A DNA stretch of 55,712 nt from Janibacter hoylei PVAS-1 (GTDB lineage Bacteria; Actinomycetota; Actinomycetes; Actinomycetales; Dermatophilaceae). The notes below the pieces were generated by a model, which ran no database searches, was not told the DNA's origin, and was given only the letters and a program-made list of their open reading frames with translations. Location of the stretch: assembly GCF_000297495.1 (NCBI RefSeq), contig NZ_ALWX01000031.1, forward strand, positions 1 through 55,712, read 5' to 3'. The position numbers were made by a program, and so were the translations under genes. Shown piece by piece: positions 36,660-44,532 of this stretch (position 1 is the stretch's first letter; each line of letters starts with the position of its first letter).

Positions 36660-37946
36660 GTGAAGGTTCTCGTCATCGGATCCGGCGCCCGCGAGCACGC
36701 TCTCGTCCGCGCACTCACCCTCGACCCCACCGTGGCCGCGGTCATCGCCGCCCCGGGCAACCCCGGCACCGACGCGCTGGCGCTCAACGTGCCGGTCGAC
36801 GCGACCGATCCGGCCTCGGTCGTCGCCCTCGCCGAGCAGCACGAGGTCGACCTCGTCGTCGTCGGCCCGGAGGCGCCGCTCGTCGCTGGTGTCGCCGACG
36901 CACTGCGGGAGGCCGGTATCCGCTGCTTCGGCCCGGGTGCCGAGGCCGCTCGCCTCGAGGGCAGCAAGGCCTACGCCAAGGAGGTCATGGCCGCCGCCGA
37001 GGTGCCGACCGCGATGGCGCACGTGTGCACGAGCGAGGAGCAGCTGGCCGCGGCGCTCGACGCCTTCGGGGCCCCCTTCGTCGTCAAGGACGACGGACTG
37101 GCGGCCGGCAAGGGGGTCGTCGTCACCGAGGACCGCGCCGCGGCCATGGAGCACGGACTGGCCTGCCTGGCGAAGGGGGACGACGCCCGCGTCGTCATCG
37201 AGGAGTACCTCGACGGCCCCGAGGCCAGCCTCTTTTGCATCTGCGACGGCTCGACCGTCGTGCCGCTCGACCTGGCGCAGGACTTCAAGCGGATCTTCGA
37301 CGGCGACGAGGGTCCCAACACCGGCGGGATGGGCGCGTACAGCCCGCTCGGGTGGGCCCCGGAGGGGCTCGTCGACGACGTCGTCGCCCGCGTCGCCCAG
37401 CCGGTCGTCGACGAGATGGCGCGGCGGGGGACTCCCTTCGTCGGGGTGCTGTACGTCGGCCTGGCGCTGACCTCGCGGGGGCCGCGGGTCATCGAGTTCA
37501 ACGTGCGCTTCGGCGACCCGGAGACCCAGTCGGTGCTCGCGCGGCTCGAGTCGCCGCTGGCGGTGCTGCTCGCGGCGGCGGCCGACGGTCGTCTCGACGA
37601 GCACGACCCGCTGCGGTGGAGCCCGCAGGCCAGCGTGACGGTCGTCGTCGCAGCCGAGGGCTACCCGGCGGCGCCGCGCACCGGCGTTGAGATCGGTGGC
37701 CTCGAGGAGATCGCGGCCGGTGACCTCGCCGAGAGCGTGCACGTGCTGCACGCGGGCACGACCTGGGCCGACGACGGCCGGCTCGTCTCGTCGGGTGGTC
37801 GTGTGCTCTCGGTCGTCGCGCTCGGCGAGGACCTCGAGCAGGCGCGGGCGCGGGCCTACGCGGCCGTCGACCTCGTCGAGCTCGAGGGCGGGCACCACCG
37901 CACCGACATCGCCCTGCGCGCCTCCCGCGGCGAGATCCACGCCTGA
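36660..37946 (+). CDS. purD: Phosphoribosylamine-glycine ligase
   Basis: A 428-residue ATP-grasp enzyme. It opens KVLVIGSGAREHALVRAL, the family N-terminal loop. The ATP-grasp core shows FVVKDDGLAAGKGVVV, ARVVIEEYLDGPEASLF, GPNTGGMGAYSP and the metal-binding VIEFNVRFGDPETQ. It joins phosphoribosylamine and glycine to give GAR in de novo purine synthesis. GTG 36660 is supported by the -10 hexamer just upstream. It diverges from the HelD-like gene; the nearest purine partner, purC, follows after the relic region and one membrane-protein gene. Confidence 0.96.
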   Translation: MKVLVIGSGAREHALVRALTLDPTVAAVIAAPGNPGTDALALNVPVDATDPASVVALAEQHEVDLVVVGPEAPLVAGVADALREAGIRCFGPGAEAARLEGSKAYAKEVMAAAEVPTAMAHVCTSEEQLAAALDAFGAPFVVKDDGLAAGKGVVVTEDRAAAMEHGLACLAKGDDARVVIEEYLDGPEASLFCICDGSTVVPLDLAQDFKRIFDGDEGPNTGGMGAYSPLGWAPEGLVDDVVARVAQPVVDEMARRGTPFVGVLYVGLALTSRGPRVIEFNVRFGDPETQSVLARLESPLAVLLAAAADGRLDEHDPLRWSPQASVTVVVAAEGYPAAPRTGVEIGGLEEIAAGDLAESVHVLHAGTTWADDGRLVSSGGRVLSVVALGEDLEQARARAYAAVDLVELEGGHHRTDIALRASRGEIHA

Positions 37947-37958
37947 GGCGGCGACGTC

Positions 37959-38054
37959 CTTGCGGGGGCAGCCCCGGCACCTGCTCTTGGCCTCCTCGAG
38001 CCCCTCGGAGAACCACAACTCGGGCTCGACCTGGCACGGCGGTGTCGTCCTCAT
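37959..38054 (-). pseudogene. Truncated WhiB-family regulator relic
   Basis: From ATG 38054 the frame reads QVEPELWFSEGLEEAKSRC, then RGCPRK. This is the WhiB iron-sulfur N-terminal signature with Cys7, Cys26 and Cys29 in CxxCP form. The fourth cysteine and the G-W-G beta-turn and DNA-binding tail are absent; the frame continues as nonsense antisense to purD. About 32 codons remain of a protein normally 80-100 residues long. It faces a SoxR-type box shared with the relic at 38110. Confidence 0.7.
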
Positions 38055-38066
38055 GCCGACAGGCTC

Positions 38067-38090
38067 TGACCTCACGTGCGCTTGAGGTCA
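38067..38090. promoter_or_regulatory. SoxR-type box between two regulator relics
   Basis: TGACCTCA and TGAGGTCA form a perfect 8-bp inverted repeat with an 8-base centre. The inner 18 bases CCTCACGTGCGCTTGAGG share both outer arms with the classical SoxR box (CCTCAAGTTAACTTGAGG). TTGACC on the minus strand would be the -35 for the WhiB relic. The site is intact although both flanking genes are not. Confidence 0.6.
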
Positions 38091-38109
38091 AGTCGCTAGC
38101 TCGAGGGCA

Positions 38110-38181
38110 TGGACGCGCGAGCTGCTGACCATTGGCGAGACCGCGGCGCGTGCCGGGGTGAGCGTTCCGACGCTGCGCTTC
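38110..38181 (+). pseudogene. Truncated MerR/SoxR-type regulator relic
   Basis: The frame from 38110 reads RELLTIGETAARAGVSVPT then LRF, the helix-turn-helix start of MerR/SoxR regulators (normally continuing LRFYE..GL). It stops resembling the family after LRF. No in-frame start codon is left: ATG 38109 is one base out of frame. Only about 24 codons remain. With the adjacent SoxR-type box it looks like the stump of an autoregulated redox sensor. Confidence 0.65.
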
Positions 38182-38256
38182 CCGGCGGTGGCCGCAGGGG
38201 CTGCGGGGCGGGACGTGAGCCCCCTTCGGCGGGCCCGCTGGTGGGAGCATGTCCGC

Positions 38257-38760
38257 ATGACTGGGGAGCCGGAGACCACGACCGCCACGACGGCCGCGCA
38301 GCGCGCCGAGGACCGGACCGAAGGGGGTGGCGGCCGCCTCGTCGCGTGGGTGGTCACGCCCTTCGCCGCGGTGCTGCCGTGGCTCCTGACGGTCGGTGGG
38401 GCGCTGCTCGTCGCCCGGTCGGCGCTGGCCTACCGGGTCAGCTTCGAGCGCGGCTGGGGCGAGCTCGTCGCCGGGGTCGTCGCGCTGCTCGTCGCGGCCG
38501 CGCTGTGGGCGGCGCTCACCGTGTGGTCGTCGTCGGGCACGACCGTGGCCGGCCTGGCGACCCTCGCCGTCGGCCTCTACGTCACCACTCGGTCGGGCGC
38601 GAGCCTCGTCGCCAGGCTGGGGCGGGAGGGGCCGGTCACGCTCCAGAGCCCGCTGTACAGCATCGCCAACGAGATCGTCCTCCTCCCGCTCGGGGCCGTG
38701 CTCCTGGCCGCCGGGCTCGGCGCGGCCGGCGCCCGCCGGCTGGCCCGCCGCCGCGGCTGA
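38257..38760 (+). CDS. Small integral membrane protein, function unknown
   Basis: A 167-residue protein. ATG 38257 has GGGAG about 11 bases upstream. After a Thr-rich cytosolic head there are four hydrophobic stretches (WVVTPFAAVLPWLLTVGGAL, ELVAGVVALLVAAALWAALT, a TVAGLATLAVGLYV segment, and EIVLLPLGAVLLAAGLGAAG) and a basic tail RRLARRRG. I do not recognise the family. It ends 25 bases before purC, whose own promoter lies in that gap. Confidence 0.72.
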   Translation: MTGEPETTTATTAAQRAEDRTEGGGGRLVAWVVTPFAAVLPWLLTVGGALLVARSALAYRVSFERGWGELVAGVVALLVAAALWAALTVWSSSGTTVAGLATLAVGLYVTTRSGASLVARLGREGPVTLQSPLYSIANEIVLLPLGAVLLAAGLGAAGARRLARRRG

Positions 38761-38773
38761 GCCGGGCCGCTGC

Positions 38774-38779
38774 CAAGAT
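38774..38779 (+). promoter_or_regulatory. -10 hexamer for leaderless purC
   Basis: CAAGAT ends six bases before ATG 38786; no Shine-Dalgarno is present. Confidence 0.4.
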
Positions 38780-38785
38780 GACCCC

Positions 38786-39687
38786 ATGACGAGCGACGCC
38801 CCCCCTCGAGCTGCCCCGGCTACGCCCACGTCTACTCCGGCAAGGTGCGCGACCTGTACGCGCCGGTCGGGACCGACGGCCAGCCGCGCCAGGACCAGCT
38901 GCTGCTCGTCGCGAGCGACCGGATGTCGGCCTACGACTTCGTGCTCGACACCCCGATCCCCGACAAGGGGGCGGTCTTGACCCAGATGTCGCTGTGGTGG
39001 TTCGACCAGCTCGCCGACCTCGTCCCGCACCACGTCGTCTCGACCGACGTCCCCGCGGCCGTCGCCGGCCGCGCGGTGCTCGTCGAGCGACTCGAGATGC
39101 TGCCCGTCGAGTGCGTCGCCCGCGCCTACCTCACCGGGGGCGGGCTGGGGGAGTACCGGGCGACCGGCGCCGTGAGCGGCATCGAGCTGCCGGCCGGCCT
39201 CGTCGACGGCTCGCCCCTGCCGGAGCCGATCTTCACCCCGTCGACCAAGGCACCCGTCGGCGAGCACGACGAGCCGATCCCGTACTCCGGCGTCGTGGCC
39301 GAGATCGGCGAGGACCTCGCCTCGCGGGTGCGTGACCTCACCGTGCGAATCCTGCAGCGCGGCAACGAGATCGCCACCGATCGCGGCATCATCCTCGCCG
39401 ACACCAAGGTCGAGTTCGGCATGCGCGGCGACGAGATCGTCCTCGCCGACGAGGTGCTCACCCCCGACTCCTCCCGCTTCTGGCCCGCCGACCAGTGGGA
39501 GCCGGGCCGGCAGCAGCCGAGCTACGACAAGCAGTACGTCCGTGACTGGCTGACCTCGCCGGCGAGCGGCTGGGACAAGAGCTCGGGCGAGGCGCCCCCT
39601 GCCCTCCCGGAGGACGTCGTCGCGCAGACCCGGGCCAAGTACGTCGAGGCCTACGAGCGGCTCACCGGGCAGACCTTCTCCGTCTGA
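38786..39687 (+). CDS. purC: SAICAR synthetase, frame broken within the first 12 codons
   Basis: From the body of the gene the protein is clear: HVYSGKVRDLYAP, LLLVASDRMSAYDFVLDTPI with PDKG, VECVARAYLTGGGLGEYRAT, and LADTKVEFGMRGDEI. It makes SAICAR from CAIR and aspartate. ATG 38786 opens in another frame (MTSDAPPR). Two shifts, or one opposite shift, are needed. Removing one C from the run of seven (38799-38805) and one from CCCC (38813-38816) gives SDAPLELPGYAHVYSGK. Adding one C to CCCC gives DAPPRAAPGYAHVYSGK. A downstream GTG would delete the conserved SGKVRD. The gene is essential for purine autonomy, so an assembly error is likely. Confidence 0.85.
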
Positions 39688-39734
39688 GCGGGTCGGGGGT
39701 GGTGCTCACCCCCTCCGGTGGGCAGACTGCCGTC

Positions 39735-41288
39735 ATGTCGATGACGACGGAGATGGCCATCGCCCGTGCCAACGGTCTCGGGGAGGTGTTGCGCCGCAGC
39801 GCTGCTCGCCACCGGGACAAGGTCGCGATCATCGACGGTGACGTCCGCTGGACCTACCGCGAGCTCGACGCGATCGTCACCTCCGTGGCCGCGGGCCTCG
39901 CCGAGCGCGGCGTGACGAAGGGCGACCGCGTCGCCCTGCTCAGCCGCAACAGCGCAGACTTCGCCGCGATCGCCTGGGCGGCAGCGCGGCTCGGCGCGAT
40001 CCTCGTGCCGATCAACTTCATGCTCACCGCCGACGAGGTCGGCTTCATCCTCGGCAACAGCGAGCCGGTCGCCATGCTGACCCAGCCGGAGTTCGTCGCC
40101 ACCGCCGACGCGGCGAGCGACGCCAGCGGGCTCGAGATCGGCACCCGCGTGGTGACCGGCGACGCACGTGGCGGGTGGACCCCCTTCGCCGACCTCGTCG
40201 CCACCGACGCGACCGGCTGGCAGCCGCCGCTCGTCGCCGACGACGACCCGATCCGCCTGATGTACACCTCCGGCACCGAGTCCCGGCCGAAGGGAGCGCT
40301 GCTCACCTCCCGCGCGCTGCAGGCGGAGTACCTCAGCGCGATCGTCGACGGCGGCATGACCGGCGACGACGTCGACCTGCACACCCTGCCGCTCTACCAC
40401 TGCGCGCAGCTCGACTGCTTCCTCGGGCCGGACATCATGCTCGGGGCGACGAGCATCATCCTGCCCGCGCCCGACCCGGCGACGGTGCTGGCGAAGATCG
40501 CCGAGCACGGGGTGACGAAGTACTTTGCCCCGCCGACGGTGTGGATCTCGCTGCTGCGGCACGCCGACTTCGACACGACCGACCTGAGCAGCCTGCGCAA
40601 GGGCTACTACGGCGCCTCACCCATGCCCGTCGAGGTGCTCAAGGAGATCCGGGAGCGGCTGCCCGACGTCCACCTGTGGAACTTCTACGGCCAGACCGAG
40701 CTCGCCCCCGTCGCGACGATCCTGCCGCCGCACGAGCAGCTGTCGCACGCCGGCTCCGCGGGGCGGCCGGTGCTCATGGTCGAGACCCGGCTCGTCGACG
40801 ACGCCGGCCACGAGGTGCCCGTCGGTGAGATCGGCGAGGTCGTGCACCGCAGCCCGCACATCGCGGCGGGCTACTGGCGCAACGAGGAGAAGACGGCCGA
40901 GGCCTTCGCCGGAGGGTGGTTCCACTCCGGCGACCTCGGCATCGCGGACGACGAAGGGAGGATCACGATCGTCGACCGCAAGAAGGACATGATCAAGACC
41001 GGTGGTGAAAACGTCGCCTCCCGCGAGGTCGAGGAGGCGATCTACGCCCACCCCGACGTCGCCGAGGTGGCGGTCTTCGCCGTGCCCGACCCGAAGTGGG
41101 TCGAGGCCGTCACCGCGACGGTCGTCGCCAAGCAGGGGTCGGGGCTGACCGCCGAGTCGGTCCAGGACCACTGCACGCAGGTGCTCGCGAGCTACAAGCG
41201 GCCCAAGCGGGTCGAGATCCTCGAGGCCCTGCCGAAGAACCCGAGCGGCAAGATCCTCAAGCGAGAGCTGCGCGAGCGCTTCAGCTGA
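39735..41288 (+). CDS. AMP-dependent acyl-CoA synthetase (FadD-like)
   Basis: A 517-residue ANL-superfamily ligase. The phosphate-binding loop is MYTSGTESRPKG, where the usual TTG is replaced by TES. Other core motifs are NFYGQTELAP, GYWRNEEKTAEAF, GWFHSGDLGIADDEGR, IVDRKKDMIKTGGENVAS, and the C-terminal catalytic lysine region PKNPSGKILKRELRE. It activates a carboxylic acid, probably a fatty acid, to its CoA thioester. ATG 39735 has CAGACT six bases before it, fitting a leaderless message. The DUF1697 gene starts within its stop (TGATG). Confidence 0.9.
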   Translation: MSMTTEMAIARANGLGEVLRRSAARHRDKVAIIDGDVRWTYRELDAIVTSVAAGLAERGVTKGDRVALLSRNSADFAAIAWAAARLGAILVPINFMLTADEVGFILGNSEPVAMLTQPEFVATADAASDASGLEIGTRVVTGDARGGWTPFADLVATDATGWQPPLVADDDPIRLMYTSGTESRPKGALLTSRALQAEYLSAIVDGGMTGDDVDLHTLPLYHCAQLDCFLGPDIMLGATSIILPAPDPATVLAKIAEHGVTKYFAPPTVWISLLRHADFDTTDLSSLRKGYYGASPMPVEVLKEIRERLPDVHLWNFYGQTELAPVATILPPHEQLSHAGSAGRPVLMVETRLVDDAGHEVPVGEIGEVVHRSPHIAAGYWRNEEKTAEAFAGGWFHSGDLGIADDEGRITIVDRKKDMIKTGGENVASREVEEAIYAHPDVAEVAVFAVPDPKWVEAVTATVVAKQGSGLTAESVQDHCTQVLASYKRPKRVEILEALPKNPSGKILKRELRERFS

Positions 41289-41827
41289 TGGCCACCTACG
41301 TCGCCTTCCTCCGCGCGATCAACCTCGGCGCCAAGCGCACGTTCCCCAAGGCTGACCTGCAGCGGGTCGTCGAGGAGACCGGCGCGTGCGACGTCGCCGT
41401 GCACCTCAACACCGGCAACGTCCGGCTGACGAGCCGGCAGCGGTCGACCTCGGCGGTGGAGTCGACGTTGGAGAAGGCCTTCCTCGCCGACCGGGGCTTC
41501 GAGGTGCCGACCGTGGTGCTCGCGCCGGCCGAGCTGGTGGCCGTCGTCGCGGACGCGGAGGAGGTGGCCGGGCGGGCGCCCTTCGACGTGGCGGCGCACT
41601 ACGTGACTTTCATGCGGGAGGAGCCATCGGCGGAGGCCGTCGAGCTGCTCACGCACGAGGGCGAAGGGGAGGCCACGCTCGTCCGCGGCCGGGCCGTCCA
41701 CCTCGTGCTCGACGGCAAGGACCGCTACCACCAGGTGAAGCTGCCCGCCGCGCACGACCGGGCGATGGGCGTGTGGACCAACCGCAACCTGACGGTCGTA
41801 CGTGAGCTGGCGAGGCGGTGGGGCTAG
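41288..41827 (+). CDS. DUF1697-family protein
   Basis: A 179-residue protein with the DUF1697 opening YVAFLRAINLGAKRTFPKAD and the NTGNVRLTS strand, a VTFMREEP segment in the middle, and the family ending VWTNRNLTVVRELA. It shares one base with the upstream ligase stop, so the pair is co-transcribed. DUF1697 proteins are common in actinobacteria without a known reaction. It converges on the ABC1 kinase gene with a four-base overlap of stop codons. Confidence 0.88.
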   Translation: MATYVAFLRAINLGAKRTFPKADLQRVVEETGACDVAVHLNTGNVRLTSRQRSTSAVESTLEKAFLADRGFEVPTVVLAPAELVAVVADAEEVAGRAPFDVAAHYVTFMREEPSAEAVELLTHEGEGEATLVRGRAVHLVLDGKDRYHQVKLPAAHDRAMGVWTNRNLTVVRELARRWG

Positions 41828-43476
41828 CGCTCCTGCGGCTCGGGGTGCTGCTGGGCCACCTTGCGGTCGGTGAGCACGATGTGGACCCCGAGCAGGATCG
41901 CCGCGAGCACCGCGATGGTGAAGAAGAGCATCGCGATCACGGGGAACCCGAGGACCGTCGACTCGGTCTCGACCCGCATCATCATCGCCGCGCCGATGAT
42001 CGTGGCCGCGATGATGATCCCCAGCGTCAGCCGGTTGGCGATGCGCTGCAGGACGAGGTGGAGTCGCTGCTCGTCGATCGCGTCGACGTGCACGCGCATC
42101 TCGCCGCGGGCGAGCGCGTCAAGGATCCGGTTTGCCCGCTTGGGCAGGAGCGCGGTGAACTCCTTGGCCTCGATCGCTGCCGCGAGCACACCGCCGGGGG
42201 AGACCTTCAGCGACGAGGCGAAGATGTCAGAGACGTTGTCCCGGATCGCGTCGGCGGGTGAGAAGTCCGGGTCCAGGTGCGAGGTCGTCTGGTCGAGGTT
42301 GAGCAGGGCCTTGCCGATCATCGCCATCTCGGCCGGCGGGCGCAGCCCGTGCACCCCGGAGACACGCGAGAGCTCGACGAGCAGCCGGCCTGCCTCGAGG
42401 TCGGACCCCGTGGTCACCGCCTCGCTCACGAGGTGGGCGACGTCGTCGCGGAATCCGGCGGCGTCGTAGTCGTCGAGGGCGTGGCCCATGTCGCCGAGCA
42501 CGACCGCCGCCTCCTCGCCGTCGCCGTCGTGGATCGCCAGCAGCAGCTTGGTGACGTGCGCCTGCACCCGCTGCGGGACGGTCGCGACCATCCCGAGGTC
42601 GAGCAGGGCGAGCCGTCCGTCGTCGGTGACGAGCAGGTTGCCGGGGTGCGGGTCGGCGTGGAGGACGCCGTCGTCGAGGATCATCTGCAGATAGCAGTGG
42701 AAGAGCTGTTCGACGATCGGCCGCGCGTCGAGGTCGAGGAGGGCGAGCGGCCCCAGGTCCGTGACCTTGCGGCCCTCGATGTAGTCCATCGTCAGCACCC
42801 GGGTCGTCGTCAGCTGCAGCAGCGGCTCGGGAACGACGAGTCGGTCGTGACCGCCGGTCAGGTCGATGAAGCGCAGCAGGTTGCGCGCCTCGCGCCGGTA
42901 GTCCAGCTCGTCGATGAGGGACCGGCGGAACTGGTGGAGCAGCTGGTTGAGGCCGTAGGAGCTGCCGACGCTCGTGTGCTTGTCGACCAATCCGGTCACG
43001 GTGTCCAGGACGTCCATGTCGCCCCGGACCGTCTCGCGCACGTCGGGGCGCTGCACCTTGACGACGACGTCGCGCCCGGAGCGGGTCGTCGCCCGGTGCA
43101 CCTGCCCGAGCGAGGCCGCCGCGAGCGGCTCCTCGTCGAAGAAGGCGAAGACGTCCTTGATCCGCGCTCCGAGCTCCTCCTCGACGATCTCGTGCACCTG
43201 CGCGACGGGGAAGGGCTCGACCGTGTCCTGCAGGCGGGTGAGCGCGTCGGTGTAGGCCGCGGGCAGCATGTCGAAGCGTGTCGAAAGCAGCTGGCCCAGC
43301 TTGATGTACGTCGGCCCCATCGACTCGAGGTCCTCGGCGAAGGCCCGCGCCCGTGCGTCCGACCCCTCGGGCAGGTCGTCGCCACCGCCGAGCCCGTCCA
43401 CCTGCGCCCCGGCCAGCAGGTCTCCCCGGGCATGCCGGAGCAGGAGGCGGACGAGGTCGGCGTAGCGGCTGCTCAT
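41824..43476 (-). CDS. ABC1/AarF (UbiB)-family atypical kinase
   Basis: A 550-residue protein. Family landmarks: the KxGQ motif in [17 protein letters not shown], the Ala-rich nucleotide loop [18 protein letters not shown] with the catalytic lysine, [26 protein letters not shown] and LALLDLGM. Two or three transmembrane helices close the C-terminus ([18 protein letters not shown], and [20 protein letters not shown]). UbiB-like kinases support quinone or isoprenoid lipid metabolism at the membrane. Single gene, diverging from purSQL. Confidence 0.9.
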   Translation of the reverse strand: MSSRYADLVRLLLRHARGDLLAGAQVDGLGGGDDLPEGSDARARAFAEDLESMGPTYIKLGQLLSTRFDMLPAAYTDALTRLQDTVEPFPVAQVHEIVEEELGARIKDVFAFFDEEPLAAASLGQVHRATTRSGRDVVVKVQRPDVRETVRGDMDVLDTVTGLVDKHTSVGSSYGLNQLLHQFRRSLIDELDYRREARNLLRFIDLTGGHDRLVVPEPLLQLTTTRVLTMDYIEGRKVTDLGPLALLDLDARPIVEQLFHCYLQMILDDGVLHADPHPGNLLVTDDGRLALLDLGMVATVPQRVQAHVTKLLLAIHDGDGEEAAVVLGDMGHALDDYDAAGFRDDVAHLVSEAVTTGSDLEAGRLLVELSRVSGVHGLRPPAEMAMIGKALLNLDQTTSHLDPDFSPADAIRDNVSDIFASSLKVSPGGVLAAAIEAKEFTALLPKRANRILDALARGEMRVHVDAIDEQRLHLVLQRIANRLTLGIIIAATIIGAAMMMRVETESTVLGFPVIAMLFFTIAVLAAILLGVHIVLTDRKVAQQHPEPQER

Positions 43477-43529
43477 GGCTCCATCCTGCCGGGGATAGCA
43501 CCGCAGGGGAGCGAGGTGTCCGGGCCAAC

Positions 43530-43535
43530 TAGACT
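43530..43535 (+). promoter_or_regulatory. -10 hexamer for purSQL
   Basis: TAGACT, 38 bases before purS, leaves a short leader carrying GGAG before the GTG start. The same hexamer precedes purA, which may indicate shared expression. Confidence 0.4.
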
Positions 43536-43573
43536 CGCGAGCGGACCACCCCCTTCGCACCAGGAGACACCCT

Positions 43574-43864
43574 GTGGGACGCATCGTCGTCGACGTCATG
43601 CTCAAGCCCGAGATCCTCGACCCCCAGGGCCAGGCGGTCCGCGGGGCGCTGCCCCGGCTGGGGATCGACCAGTTCACCGACGTGCGGCAGGGCAAGCGCT
43701 TCGTGCTGTCCGTCGACGGCGACGTCACCGACGCGCACCTCGCGCAGGCCCGCGAGGCCGCAGAGACCCTCCTGTCCAACCCCGTCATCGAGGACGTCGT
43801 GAGCGTCCACGAGCTGACGAGCGACGAGCCGGAGCAGGCGCCGATCACCGGGGCCGGCGCGTGA
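43574..43864 (+). CDS. purS: FGAM synthase subunit PurS
   Basis: A 96-residue protein: [37 protein letters not shown] and [10 protein letters not shown] are typical PurS segments. PurS bridges PurQ and the small PurL in the three-subunit formylglycinamidine ribonucleotide synthase used by actinobacteria and firmicutes. GTG 43574 has GGAG upstream. Its stop overlaps the purQ start by four bases (GTGA). The C-terminal acidic tail is slightly long for the family. Confidence 0.93.
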   Translation: MGRIVVDVMLKPEILDPQGQAVRGALPRLGIDQFTDVRQGKRFVLSVDGDVTDAHLAQAREAAETLLSNPVIEDVVSVHELTSDEPEQAPITGAGA

Positions 43865-44532
43865 AGATCGGCGTCATCACCTTCCCCGGCAGCCTCGACG
43901 ACGCCGACGCCCGCCGCGCCGTCACCCTCTGCGGCGGCGAGGCCGTCGCCCTGTGGCACGGAGACGCGGACCTCCACGGCGTCGACGCGGTCGTCGTCCC
44001 CGGCGGATTTTCCTACGGCGACTACCTGCGCGCCGGCGCCATTGCCCGCTTCGCCCCGGTCATGACGGAGGTCATCACTGCGGCGAAGGGCGGCATGCCG
44101 GTCCTCGGGATCTGCAACGGCTTCCAGATCCTTACCGAGTCGCACCTGCTCCCCGGGTCGATGATCCAAAACGACCACCGCAAGTTCCTCTGCCGTGACC
44201 AGGTCCTGCGCGTCGAGAGCACGAGCACCGCGTGGACCTCCGGCTTCGAGGCCGGCCAGGAGATCAGCATCGTGCTGAAGAACCAGGACGGCCAGTTCGT
44301 CGCCGACGAGACCACCCTCGACCGGCTCGAAGGGGAGGGACAGGTCGCCTTCCGCTACGTCGGCGACAACCCCAACGGCTCCTCCCGCGGCATCGCCGGC
44401 ATCACCAACGAGCGGGGCAACGTCGTCGGCCTCATGCCGCACCCCGAGCACGCCGTCGAGGAGGGCTTCGGCCCGAGCCTCGACGGTCGCACCTTCTTCA
44501 CGTCCGTCCTCGAGCAGGTGGTGTCCGCGTGA
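43861..44532 (+). CDS. purQ: FGAM synthase glutaminase subunit PurQ
   Basis: A 223-residue class I glutamine amidotransferase. The nucleophile is in [11 protein letters not shown] and the His/Glu partners in [28 protein letters not shown] is the characteristic PurQ loop. It supplies ammonia to PurL. It starts with GTG overlapping the purS stop and ends overlapping the purL start, both as GTGA, indicating tight translational coupling of the complex. Confidence 0.96.
   Translation: MKIGVITFPGSLDDADARRAVTLCGGEAVALWHGDADLHGVDAVVVPGGFSYGDYLRAGAIARFAPVMTEVITAAKGGMPVLGICNGFQILTESHLLPGSMIQNDHRKFLCRDQVLRVESTSTAWTSGFEAGQEISIVLKNQDGQFVADETTLDRLEGEGQVAFRYVGDNPNGSSRGIAGITNERGNVVGLMPHPEHAVEEGFGPSLDGRTFFTSVLEQVVSA

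Noticed and set aside
42277..43860. Large plus-strand frame ahead of purQ
   Set aside because: Antisense to the ABC1 kinase and overlapping purS; only the part from 43861 matches PurQ.
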